Positions 20,723 to 32,600 of a DNA stretch of 64,000 bases are shown here, piece by piece; positions within the stretch are counted from its first letter, which is position 1, and the number at the start of each line of letters is the position of its first letter. Source of the DNA: Balanoglossus misakiensis. Its lineage: Eukaryota > Hemichordata. The stretch spans positions 1,178,001 through 1,242,000 of the forward strand of contig CM082580.2 in the NCBI GenBank assembly GCA_040954595.2, given 5' to 3'. The translations under genes were made by a program, and so were the position numbers. The notes under the pieces are model-generated. The model searched no databases, was not told the origin of the DNA, and saw nothing but the letters and a program-made list of their open reading frames with translations.

Positions 20723-21630
20723 TTCCGTCAAACAAGAACATGAATGAAACTGCGGAGGAAGAGAACGGGAGAGTGCCCATTAACCCTGTAATGGCCAATC
20801 ATTTACTGGCACAAGGTTCAGGATGTACGATCACTGGAGTTGAAAATAAGGTCATGGATTTGAAAATCATTTTGAGTTATGAAATTGAAATACATATTTT
20901 TCATTGTGGATTCTCCGACATAAATATTATCAAAATCAATAAGGGTTGGCTTTTTAATTTATGACATATAACGCCATGAATCTAGCCCATTAATACAAAG
21001 GCAATACTTAAACACATTTCGGGGTAGCGTTATGACAACTTGAAGAAAGTATGAATACAAACTTTCTAAAGTAATATTTTAAAGGTTGGCGTATTGCTTA
21101 GCATAATCATTTTTCTGTTTGCTGTGACATTTGTCTCCCTGTGAGAGTTTAAGTAAATGTAGAGTCACGCAAATTAGGCAACATCAATATCCCATACGTA
21201 ATTCAGTGTGTTTTGTTCGCATTTTTGGTTTTCATTTTGAAAATGAACAAAGGACTTTCCTATCATTGACCAACACTCGTATGAATACATCCAAATTACC
21301 CAACTTTAATTTTCCTTAAAGAATTGGTCAGCTCTGCGAATATATTTCACCTGACCACTTCCTTTGCTAAGGAAGAGTGTTGTTTATGTAATAATATTTT
21401 TATAATATTTATAACTTATGTAGCACATTAAATCTCAACGTGCTTTAAGTTGTCCCATGGTCATTTGAGCTAGGATGTTGGACCTAAATATTCCATTCAA
21501 CTCCCTGGGGAGCAAACAACATCTCACCATCATTAGAAATGACAAATTACAGTGCTTTTGGCCACGTATTAACCTGGGGATTTACAGTTAACTTTAAATA
21601 CACACGCATATGCATTTAATCCCCATGTGA

Positions 21631-21971
21631 GGGACAAAGTCTCTCTCTCGCTGCCCTTTTCCCATATTATATTTGATAAGAGACACCGTTTGTTATTCTA
21701 CATGTGGATATATAGCGAATGAACGTTCAACCACACACAACTTCCATCCCTCTTATAGACAGGAGAGTGAAAAACTCGCCAAAATGAATAATCGTTCTTT
21801 ACCATTTATTCATTTTGGGCGAGTTTTTACTCTCATATCGTACAAACGAGACGGAAGTTGTGTGTGGTCGAATGTTGATTCACCATATATCCACATGTAG
21901 AATAACATCAATGGCGTCTTGTATCATACATAATTAATTGAAAAAAGGCAGCGATGAGAGACTTTGCCCCT
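21631..21971. mobile_element. TTAA foldback element (MITE), copy 1
   Basis: Left arm gggacaaagtctctctctcg, right arm ending gagactttgcccct and followed by TTAA. The centre is a near-perfect palindrome (aaaactcgccaaaatgaata and its complement). The arms pair over most of their length. At the left the flank is deleted compared with the copy at 39730, so the left TTAA is gone. There is no coding capacity. Confidence 0.8.
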
Positions 21972-22047
21972 TTAAACAATTGGTCAGCTCTGCGAATATA
22001 GTTCACCTGACCACTTCCTTTGCTAAGTAAGAGTGTTGTTTATGTAA

Positions 22048-22402
22048 TAATATCAATATAATATTTATTACTTATATAGCACATTATGCAATAAATCTCA
22101 ATGTGCTGCTTTGAAGTGTTTCCCATGGTAATTTGACCTAGGTCGTTGGACCTAAAATATTCCATTCCACTCCATGGGGAGCAAACAACAGCTCACATGT
22201 GCAGCTTTTATATCAGCAAAGCAGACCTATACATACACATTACAATATCCGATCCACCAAATTACCCTTTTCTTATAGGCGGGGAGAGGCAAGGAGATGT
22301 AAATTGCCTTGCCAGAGGACACAACACCACAACCATGCCAGGGATCAAACTCTTGATTCTTTGATTATGGGTCTGATGCTCTAACCACTGGACTATGACA
22401 TT
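22048..22402 (-). mobile_element. tRNA-derived SINE, full length
   Basis: Minus strand: a tRNA-like head (22402 to about 22329) with A box TAGTCCAGTGG and B box AGTTTGATCCC, then a body with ctctggcaaggcaatttaca and ccttgcctctcccc, ending in an AT-rich tail with tgctatataagtaataa. Head plus body plus tatataa tail is the layout of RNA polymerase III SINEs in many marine animals. The second copy is at 40130-40474. Headless fragments occur at 21404-21520, 25490-25618, 39430-39560 and 42068-42200. Confidence 0.8.
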
Positions 22403-22403
22403 A

Positions 22404-23863
22404 ATTTGAGGCCATCGCTTTCGTCAATTTCCCTGCGCTCCCCCTGGTAGTTTACGTCCAGTCCCTTACTTGTAATTGTCTTTGTTTGGCAACTGCAGGC
22501 CAAAAAGTTTTACTACCATGAATAAATCTACCCTAATCGATTATTCATAAAAGTACAACGTTTTTTTTTTGGAACTACTGTCGACATTGTAAAAACCCCA
22601 GGTAGTAACTTGGGGGTGAAACAAGGCAACTCTCAGTAGCTCCTGGGAACAGTTCAATTTCATGGTCATATCATTAAATGTGCTGGTCCAGTGAAAAAAA
22701 ATGGGTCTCATGAACGTTCCCCAATTCATGACTCATCGCCAAGGTCCTTGGAATGAAGCACATTTTAAAACAGGCAACTGGTCTGGTCTTTTGCTTTGTC
22801 AACTTTCGACAAGCTTTAGCCGTGCATGCCCTGTAAGTCACAATGCACATTAGACATCAACATTACTTTAGAACATGGTGAATTTCACACAGTGTGTAGG
22901 TTATATTATTGACTGCTACAATATTTTCAGTGTTTGGGTGTAAAATGAACCCAGGTAGCTGGCAGTTGAAACACTACTGAACAAACAGTTTCATGTCAAT
23001 GTAATCCAGACATTATCACTGAAGAGGTGTGAACGAGCGAAGACATTCAGGAGGCTCCTCTGTGCAAACACTGCCCTTGGCTACCAGCTGTGAAGTGATA
23101 TGATAGAATTGTACCACATCAACTAGCAAGGCCCTGCACTGTAAGATGTTAAGTGTTATTTTTTGTGTGTTTTATTTGGTCCCATTTGTATAGGTATATA
23201 CAGTGGGACCTTATGGATTTGGTTGCGTCTGTATGTATGTATGGACATATGGACGGATAGATGGATGTATGTCCGTACACATCAAAAACTTGAAAACCGT
23301 TGCGCCAATAACCTCGATATTTGGTGTGTAGATGCATGCTAGGCTGTAGATGGGAGTTTGTTCAAACGAAGTTGTCATTGCCAAAAATATATACAAATTA
23401 GCTGGGAAAACCTTAATTTGGTCAAAACTCAGAAACACGACAAGTCCTGGTCATGTTGATTTGAAAAAATGGTATGATAGTACCTTATATTAGCCTCACA
23501 CATTTCTGTATGTTTTAAGCTAATAGTGTGAATTTTCTACTTGTTATGCATTTTTTTGTCTTTTTCCACATTTTTGGTAAAAAATCTACTTTTCTGGAAT
23601 TGATCAGCCGACTTCTGTGAAATTTACTATGGAGCTTCATATAGGTGATCTGAGTTACATGATGGATACCAACGTAAAACCACATATTGCCACCAGTCAA
23701 ATATGTTGAAAACAGTGTCATATTTGCTACCGAAACAGATCCTACTGTATCCTTTAACACCCCATTAGGGAACATGTATTCAAAGCATAGTAAGTTTCCA
23801 CAGTGGGAAAAATACATGCAGTAAATGTCACAGTGCATTGTTAACAATGCATAAATTAGATAA
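22404..23863. other. No recognisable gene; short microsatellite near 23225
   Basis: About 1.45 kb outside the repeat blocks. It includes a (tgta/tgga)n-like stretch (23225-23275) followed by acatcaaaaacttgaaaacc, which looks like part of a dispersed repeat. A minus-strand frame of 110 codons (23515-23847) has no family resemblance or exon support. It ends at a TTAA (23864-23867) that is the empty version of the insertion site at 37970. Confidence 0.6.
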
Positions 23864-23867
23864 TTAA

Positions 23868-25685
23868 GTCAAAGGCTGACATTTCTCACTGTGTGTGACC
23901 AGGGTATCATTTTAAACACAGACTGGACTTTGAGTATTGTGTCCAATGGAAAAAATACATCAGCATCTACGTCTGCAAAAATGGTGTCAGAACTGACATA
24001 TCTTATCATGTATGCCATCGAACTCAAATGATAAAATCTTCCTTTCATGTGACCTGTCTGGTTAAAGTTTACTGCCAACATTTCACCATGCTTTACCCAC
24101 CCAAGACACAGTGTGTCAAATCCAATATTTGGTTCAATGAATGAACCATGGAAGTTTCCGAATTGGTACTACCCGAAAACGTCACATCAAGCTAAATTTG
24201 GAATTTTGATGGGGTGGGGAGGTAAAGCTTATCTAACATATAGTCGTTTAGATTTAACACTATGCCTGTGAGTTACATGTTAATATTTTCTGCATGTCTG
24301 TCGCGTACAATGCGTCGGTGCGCAAAAATGATCACAGGTACTATTCAGAAGAATTCCGCTGATTCATGATGACTATGTGCATGGAAAAACCCTGATTATG
24401 ATCTAACTGATAAACAATAGCATGATATTAATAAAATATACACATTAACCAATGAATGAACCATCATGAAGATTGTGCCCTAACACTTATTTAAGCTTTT
24501 ATCACTATTATACCTTTGTCATTACTAAAGATATGAACAGCCCTGTACACCAAAGCTATCACCACATTTGTTAACCTTTATTACACCATTCATATGAAAC
24601 CATTCACCATCATCAACCTCTATTATATTCATTGTTTTGCCCATTATAATCTGTGTACCCTCAATTTTACCACAAACCATCACCACATCAGTTAACTGTT
24701 TATTAAACACTTCCACATGTGTTGCCCATTATTATACCATTGAAATTTGTAAATCGATCATTATACCTATCATACAAGCAATTGCTGATTGCTGTTAACC
24801 CTTGTGTACCACAAGCCATTATCATGAAATAGGCAACATGAATTTCACATAACACAGTTTGTCAGCTCTGAAAATGAAGTTATCATGATCATTATCTATG
24901 CTAATTAAAAGTGTACGTGGGAAATTGACCTTAGCAGGCGCTGCCTTATTAAGCTCAAAGTCAGAGTATAAATAAATGTACAGGCGTATAAATTAGACAA
25001 CATCAATATAACGCAGATAACACAGTTTGTCAACTCTGAGAATATTGTTCTCAGGACCATTTCCCATGCTTAATTAAAGTGTTGTGTATGTGGTACAGTT
25101 TGGATTCCTTGTCAGATTTCCTATAACACAGGTCGTGAGCCCCGAAAAGTACCATAACACAATTCTCATGAACATTTTCCATGATCAATAAAAGTGTTGT
25201 GTGTAGCATAGTCATTTTTCCGTTTGCTGTGACATTTGTCTCCCTGTGAGAGTTTAAGTAAATGTGGAAACACGCAAATTAGGCAACACCAATATCCCGT
25301 ACATAATTCAGTGTGTTTTGTTCGCATTTTTGGTTGCCATTTTGAAAATGAACAAAGGACTTTCCATTGACCAACACCCGTATGAATACGTCCAAATTAC
25401 CCAACTTTAATATTCCTTAAATAATTGGTCAGCTCTGCAAATATTTTTCACCTGACCACTTCCTTAGCTAGGTAAGAGTGTTGTTTATGTAATAATATTA
25501 ATATAATATTTATAACTTATGTAGCACATTAAATCTCAACATGCTTTAAAGTTGTTCCATGGTCATTTGACCTAGGTCGTTGGACCTAAACATTCCATTC
25601 AACTCCCTGGGGAGTACAGCTCACCATCATTAGCAATGTCAAATTACAGTGCTTTTGGCCACATATCAACCTGGGGATTTACAGA
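23868..25685. repeat. Dispersed composite repeat, block A (matches 37974-39628)
   Basis: Starts gtcaaaggctgacatttctc just after TTAA and runs through a region rich in attatacc / catcaccac microsatellite-like strings, several degenerate units of cataacacagtttgtcagct / aaagtgttgtgtatgtgg, a headless SINE piece and into satellite-type sequence. Block B lacks about 150 bp found here (near 24880-25020). A third, more diverged copy of part of it is at 58935-59660. Confidence 0.85.
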
Positions 25686-26275
25686 CAACTTAAAATCCCC
25701 CTCAGCATGCATTTAATCCCCATGTCAAAGTGCAGAGCTTGCATCACCATCTACCCCTTACAGTACTTATGGCCATGTATTAACCTAGGGATTTACAGTC
25801 AACATTAAATACCCATGCATATATTAACCTGGGAATTTACATTCAACATTAAATACCCATGCATATATTAACCTGGGAATTTACATTCAACATTAAATAC
25901 CTATGCACATGCATTAAATACGTATGCCAAAGCGCAGAGCTTGGATCACCATCTACACTGATGCATCATTAGGCTTGCTACGCCATTTCCCCTAATGCAA
26001 AGAATCACATTCAATGTCACCATTGTATTAGCTATGTCAAATTTCAGTGCTTTTGGACTTGTATTAACCCAGGGATTTTCAGTCAACTTTTAATCCCCAC
26101 ATGCATTTAATACCCATGTCAAAGTGAAGTGTTTGCATCACTATCTACCGGGATGCATCATCAAGCTTGCATCGCCATTTACCCTGATGCAAAGAATCAG
26201 ATTCAGTGTCACCATTTCATTAGCAATGTAAAATAAAATTGCTTTTTGCCAAGTATTAACCAGGGGTACCAATTC
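25620..26275. repeat. Short array of the 190-bp satellite
   Basis: Three to four degenerate monomers recognised by cttttggccacatatcaacc, ggggatttacag, tgatgcatcat and aatgcaaagaatcac. Two 53-bp sub-units (ttaacctgggaatttacatt) are repeated tightly near 25820-25900. This small array is separate from the large one at 42200. Confidence 0.85.
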
Positions 26276-26526
26276 TCTGCCCTAGCAAGGGCCAGGGGTA
26301 CTTATTCTCTGCCCTAGTAAAGTTTACAATCCCATAAATCACTATTGCAATAACATGAACTATGACATGTTCAATGCACAGCAAAACAGCAGCAACCAAT
26401 CCAATTGAATGTTAAAACATGTCTCAATATTTATTATCAAATATTAATTTTTAAGATTACCCTAAGAAGTCTCTATAGTATCACACATTTTAACATCTAG
26501 GCTAGCTGATGATAAGTAATACTTAC

Positions 26527-26631
26527 CAGAAACTTGTCCATATCTGATGCTTTTTGACAACAATACCAAAAGTGGTTCACAATGTGGGTCACCCATTTCA
26601 GCAGTGGTTTGCACTCTTTGTTTTGTGCAGC
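26527..26631 (-). CDS. Exon 11 of the DDE-transposase-like gene (last one found)
   Basis: A 105-bp exon, acceptor tttttttaag, donor CTG|GTAAGT, 35 whole codons, with KPLLKWVTHIVNHFWYCC. It lies 30 bp from the left LTR of the Mag-type element, which fills most of intron 10. A strong donor shows the gene once continued, but 26276-26526 holds no exon and satellite sequence follows, so the 3' exons are lost or lie outside. Confidence 0.75.
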
Positions 26632-29600
26632 CTTAAAAAAACACAGAATACACTCATGATTGTGATGTCCGGGGAGGGGTTATTGACAGTCGACAACGAC
26701 GGAGTTCCACAGAAGTGATGTTTATTGAATGACAACCACGCGGGAACTAACAGTTACAGGAAATCACGTATACAGACCATGTGACAATCACGTGATCATG
26801 ACAATACTATCACATCTCCTCAACTTTAGAAGAAAACTTGTACTTTAAGTTTACAACTCGCTTTGGAAAGTATGAAATTTGCCAACACTGTCAAATTGTA
26901 ATGCTTTGTGAATGATCATGTTCTAACAAACGAAAACAAACAGAACCTTAACCTTAACAAGAACTTGAGAACTTCATAACTAGGAAAATACAAATCTCCA
27001 AGAGAAAATTTGCTCTACAGAAACTCATTCCATAATGTTTGTGGACAGTCTTATGTCAATATAATCTATCCTTCTGGCATGCAATAGTCTTTGTGCCAAG
27101 GAGGTTTAGATTTTATTCTTGTTGAGCGTCTCACATCAGTACTATTGGGGTTTACATTTGTCTTAGGTGATATTGTCACTGGCATTGTTGGAGGAACATT
27201 TACAATCGTTTCCAACGATGCTGTACCAGTAGGTGAAACAGGACTAGGACATGCTGGTCCAGTTGATTTCTGACTAGAACAGACGGGTTATACTGGCAAG
27301 TTATCCAGGTTGTTATGTGTAGACAAATCATGGATATGGGGGTTACAGGATGGAACACCATTTTGAACCCTTTGAGGTTGTTCATATGTCAAATGTTTGG
27401 AGTTCCATTCAGTGCCCTGGAAGGAAAATTCTGGATATTCCTCAACATATTTCTTTTACATGTCCAGTGGACCTTCTTTTTACACCTTTGGAGTTTTCCA
27501 ATACTAACGCACCTCCATCTTTCTGGATGACTTTGTATGGTTCTGTCTCGAAATTGGGAGTGAGTTTGTTTTGCCTAAATGCTTGCTGGAGCAAAACAGT
27601 ATCACCTTCCCTGATATCTGAGGAAGTGGCATGTCTCCTGTTGTCGGCATGGAACTTTTGTTTCATTTTCATTCTGTTGTTTCTTTCTCTCATTTTGATT
27701 TGCCAATCAGACTCATTGATTGTTTGGGATGGAATTCTCAGTCTAGGAATTTTGTCCCTAAACTCTCTTCCCATCAGAGCCATAGCAGGAGATATGCCTG
27801 TCACAGTATGGGGTGTATTTCTATATTCAAATAGAAAATGTGTCAAATCTTTGTACCAACTTTTCTTTTGCAATTTAGCAATTCGTACAGACTTCAAAAT
27901 TATTTCATTCAGCCTCTCAACACTTCCATTGCTCTGAGGCCAGTATGGAATGGAATATTCATGATCAATACCTAAGTAATCAAGGAAACCTTCAAACTCG
28001 GCTGAGGTAAAAGGTGGACCATTGTCTGATTTGACACAGTAAGGCAACCCATGTGTAAGAAACATAGCTTCCATGGCTTTTATGACATGGGCAGCATCTG
28101 TTTTCTTTAACAAAACTACTTCAGGCCATCTAGAGTATAAATCAGTTACCACTAGTAATTTCTCACCATCACATACATCCAAAAGATCAACTGCTAAATC
28201 GAACCATGGTCCTTCAGGTAACTGTGTGGGTAATAATGGCTCTGGGTTTGGCCTGGCACTGACCAATTGACATGGATGACAGGATCGTATCAGTTTTTCC
28301 ACATCCCTGTCCATTCCTGGCCACCAAACTCTGTCACGTAAACGAGCCTTTGTCCTCACAATTCCCTGATGACCCTGGTGTGCAATTTTCAAGATTTTTC
28401 TTTGCAAAACTTGAGGAACAACCAATCTGTTACCACGCATGATCAATCTGCCATACAACCATAATTCGTCTTTCACATGCCAATAGGGTGAAGACTTCAA
28501 TTTTGACCAATTTGCAGAGGTAATACACTTTTCAACCAATTGCAAGCTCTGGTCTTTTGCAGATTCTCTCTCAATATCACGTGGGGTGATAGCAGATGGC
28601 ATAGCCTCTAAAACAACACTACATGCAAAATCTTCAGTCTCTCTACAATAGTTGTCAGATGGTTCGTCCACGGGCAATCTACTCAACATGTCCGCATAAT
28701 TATTCTTTCCCTTGATATGGGTGATATGATAATCAAATTGTTGCATATATAACAGCCATCTCTCAATTCTAGCTGAAGGGGGCCTGGAGTTAGGGCTGAA
28801 TACTTTCAATAAAGGCTTATGGTCAGTTCTGACCTCAAAATGACTGCCTAGCAGAAACTGCTGAAGTTTCTCACATGCCCATTTAACTCCAAGCGCCTCT
28901 CGCTCAAACTGAGAGTACCTCGACTCAACATGTGTAAGCTTTCTGCTAACATAGTACACTGGTTGATATGAACCATTACTTTGCATTTGTTCAAGGATTG
29001 CTCCAACACCAACGGGCGATGCATCAGAAGTGACTCGAGTTTTAGCACCCTGCTTGAAATAAGCCATGAATGGACTTGTGGTCAATTTATGTTTGATGAG
29101 ATTGAATACTTTCTCATGCTTGGGAAGCCATTTCCACTTTGCATCTTTGCGAGTCAAATCCCACAGTGGGCTTGTCACTGTTGCAAATTTATCGACATAT
29201 TTTGAGCAAAATTGAGCCAGCCCAAAGAAACTTCTCAATTCTGATTTGTCAGTTGGCGTTCGAGCTTTTACAATAGCTTTGACCTTCTCATCAGTGAGTT
29301 TCATACCCTGGGCCGTCATCAAGTGACCCATGAATATCATACTGTCTCCTAGCTTACATTTTGTAAAGTTCAGCGTTAAACCATGCTCACTAAAACGCTT
29401 GATCACTTTCCCAACTCTGGCATGCAGCTGCTCATAATTTTCAGCTACTACTCTAATATCATCATGCATGTTGTGGGCACCCTCACAGCCCTTCAAAACC
29501 TGGCTAATTAGATTTTGAAACTTTTCAGTCGCCATGTTCACACCAAAAACTAAACGCTTGTAGCGATACAAAGAGTTGGGCCCTGAAAAGGTTGTAATAT

Positions 29601-32600
29601 CCCTGCTCTTTTCATCGAGCTCAATTTGATGGAAAGCCATATTCATATCAAGCTTGCAAAATACCTTGGCCCCTGAAATTTCCTCTAGCGTTTCATCCAT
29701 GGTGGGAACAGGGTGTCTTTCCCTAACAATGGCTTGATTTGCTTTTCTCATGTCCAGACATAGTCTGATATCCCCATCAGGCTTTTGTACTGTTACAAGG
29801 GGGTTGACCCAAGAGGTCGGACCCGAAACCTTCTCTATTACTCCCAGCTTTTGAAGCTCGTTGAGTTTTTTCAACAACTTTAGCACGGCGGTTGAAAGGA
29901 ATTCGCCGGTACTGGGCTATGGGTTTGACACTCTCATCAATATGCAAATGGAGCTTGTAGCCCTTTAACTTACCCAACCCATTAAATACCTCAGAATATT
30001 TCCTCCGCAATTCTGCAAGAATTGGCGAAGAATTATCAGCAGATATTGAATTTATCGTGTACAGATTCACATTTCCAACTCTCAACATATCTAAATTCTC
30101 AGAAGTACTCCGACTCAACAAAATCGGTTGATCAGCCTTGATCACTATAAAATCAGCAATACATTTCTTTTTAGTAGGCGCTTCAACATGTAAGGCACAT
30201 TTACCCAATATATCTAAAGGTTTACTAGAACCATAGGTAAACACTTTATTGTTACAATTTCGAACTTTCACACCACGCTTTTCAGCAAGTCTGCGAAATT
30301 GTCTTTCACCAATGAGATTACATGTAGCACCACTGTCGATGATAACCGGCACGTGTTGATTCTCGATCTGAATACCTGTATCAGTGAGGTCCTTCCCACT
30401 GGAAGCACGGAAAGCAGCATTGAAAGCATAGTACGCTTTCTCCTCGTCAGTCTCGACGTCTGCATGGCCACCATCGGCGTTTGCATCAGTAGTCGTCTGA
30501 GCTACCTTGTGTGTACCGCGACCATCACCACGCGTACGGCCACGTCCACGTGCGCTGCGGTTACCACCACTGCCTCGACTGTTGCCATTTTCACTGTCTT
30601 TAGACGGACAGTCTTCCCACTTAGCACGACAGTCTGCAGCTCTGTGTCCCGGTTTTTGACATCGGAAACACCGGTCGGACTTTTGTTCGGCATTGCGAGA
30701 ACTACCACTTGTACTGGCGCGACATTCACGTTGCATGTGACCTTTCCTTCCACAACGGAAACAGGCTAAGTCCGCCATTTTGTTTTTGGCGCGCGTACGT
30801 TTACCGCCAATATTGACTGCATTTGCACTCACAGCTTGAGTACCAGACACCAAAACTAGTGCATCTTTGTCGTGATACGACCGTATGATTTGTAGTAGTT
30901 TGGTAGTGTCCAAATTCTTTTCACGATACAGCTTGCTTTTTAGCACCTTGTCGCTGATGTAGAGCAAGACACGATCTCTTATCTGGTTGTCTTTTTCCGT
31001 CTCGGGAAAATCACAGTCTTTCAGTAGGTTCTTGAGACGTATTACGTAGCTGTCGACCGTCTCCCCGGACGTGGGAGTTGCGCTGTAAAACTTCTGTCTC
31101 GCCATAGGAACGTTTTTCTGCAGTTGAAAGTGTTTATCCAAACATGCTATCAACGTTGCGCAGTTTGTGACGTCACCAGTTTCATCTTCAGATTTAGTGC
31201 TAACAATGTCTCTGATGCCCGCTCCAGCCATGTGCAAAAGTAAGGCACGCTTCTGCGCATTATTTGAAACACCAGAAGCTGCTACGAACAGTTCAAATTC
31301 CTGAAGCCAACGCTCCCACCTTTGCTGAAGAGCCTCCGGTTCGCCTTCACAGTCGAATCCCGCCACTCCTGGCAGTCCGGACAGCGTTACGGGTGTAGAC
31401 ATTTTCATGCACTCAAATCACGGCTAAAAAGTCACCAAATCTCGTAAAGGTTGCTTGCGTATGTTCTTCGATAGTTAATTTAGACAACTAAATCCTCGTC
31501 GCCATTTATGTGATGTCCGGGGAGGGGTTATTGACAGTCGACAACGACGGAGTTCCACAGAAGTGATGTTTATTGAATGACAACCACGCGGGAACTAACA
31601 GTTACAGGAAATCACGTATACAGACCATGTGACAATCACGTGATCATGACAATACTATCACAATGATCTGATATAAACTGATGGTTCATAACTATTCACC
31701 ATAGACCTGAACTTGTTTGTGACATTTACTGATGCAAATAACAACTGCACAATTTGAATATTGCCATAACTATTTTCAAAGGTAGTTTGACACCCACCCC
31801 ACCCAAAATGATAGAAGGATCAGTTAGTAACATTCTATACCCTTACATTTTTATGTGTCAGTGTCACACATATTTAGAAGATAAATGAAAACTGAATACA
31901 AGAATAAAAGTTTGTCTAACCTTTATGATCTTCTTTGACAAGTTCTTGGCAGCATGCCAAATGTCATGAGAATGTTTTATGTCTGGGTGATCGTCTCCTA
32001 TAAGAGTGGGTAAATGTGATTACAAATGGAGCTTCAAAATGACAGTGTTATGATTGCCAAATACATTATCTCAGAAAAACAAAATCAACATTGACCTGTA
32101 TAACAGCTTTGCTTTTGGCATTTCAAAGCAACATATAACCCAAGTTAAGATGGGTCCCTAGGATCTTTTTGCTCGTTGCTATGGGCCTTTATAGGACACT
32201 ACACTCAATTTTGATCGAAACCGTTATGAACGTCCGACAAGGGGCTTGTAACTAGTTAAAAATACGCACGATTGTGTGCACACCCCCTGTCCGAGTATGG
32301 TTACGGCAGCTACCGCCCGGCCATAGGCCGCCACGCTAATATGGCAAAGCAGCAGTCACCGATAGCGTGCGCGTCCTGTAACCACAGTAACTGGATCGAA
32401 CGCTAAATATCCAATGTTTTGTACACAGAGATTTTGTACCGTTCACGAAAATCCCTAAGGCTTTTTTCATAGGCGACGTAGGCCAGCCAAATTTGACCTG
32501 CTTGTTGAGAACGCACTTCCGCATAGTGTGACGGATCGTTTTTTCGGTTTTCGTCGTGCTAAGAAGCGATACCGGTGGAAGAGTGCGTCCAAAAACACCC

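Larger units (their letters stand above)
19128..21096 (+). repeat. 1.97-kb direct duplication, copy 2
   Basis: Second copy of 2328-4295, same orientation. Differences are scattered substitutions and a few one-base indels. It joins directly to another dispersed repeat (21098 onward), whereas copy 1 joins unrelated sequence at the same base, so the right edge is a real boundary. Confidence 0.92.
21098..22403. repeat. Dispersed composite repeat, copy 1 (matches 39143-40475)
   Basis: Order: tttgctgtgacatttgtctc segment, then aattggtcagctctg segment, a SINE 3' fragment (21404-21520), one satellite-like piece (cttttggccacgtattaacc), a TTAA foldback element (21631-21971), another aattggtcagctctg segment and a full SINE (22048-22402). 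The same order occurs at 39143-40475, so the composite was copied as a block. Confidence 0.85.
26661..31662 (-). mobile_element. Complete Mag-type Ty3/gypsy LTR retrotransposon, 5,002 bp
   Basis: Two identical 154-bp LTRs (26661-26814 and 31509-31662), each TGTGAT...ATCACA, are flanked by a perfect 5-bp duplication ATGAT (26656-26660 and 31663-31667). The element is minus-strand: primer site, gag with two zinc knuckles, protease, reverse transcriptase, RNase H and integrase in the normal gypsy order. It sits in intron 10 of the transposase-like gene, in the same orientation. Identical LTRs mean a recent insertion. One homopolymer frame break separates protease from reverse transcriptase, and the C-terminal tail is frame-shifted. 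Confidence 0.95.

Noticed and set aside
22329-22402. A functional tRNA gene
   Set aside because: The head has A and B boxes but the acceptor stem does not pair and it runs into a SINE body.
23515-24081. Two minus-strand ORFs of 110 and 70 codons as a gene
   Set aside because: No family resemblance; the second is disrupted in the duplicate at 37974-38200 and splice evidence is lacking.
24525-24716. 63-codon minus-strand ORF
   Set aside because: Lies in a microsatellite-like tract of attatacc and catcacca strings; not conserved in the copy at 38650.
30299-30769. 156-codon + strand ORF rich in Thr and Ser
   Set aside because: Antisense shadow of the Mag-type gag zinc-knuckle and Gly/Arg region.
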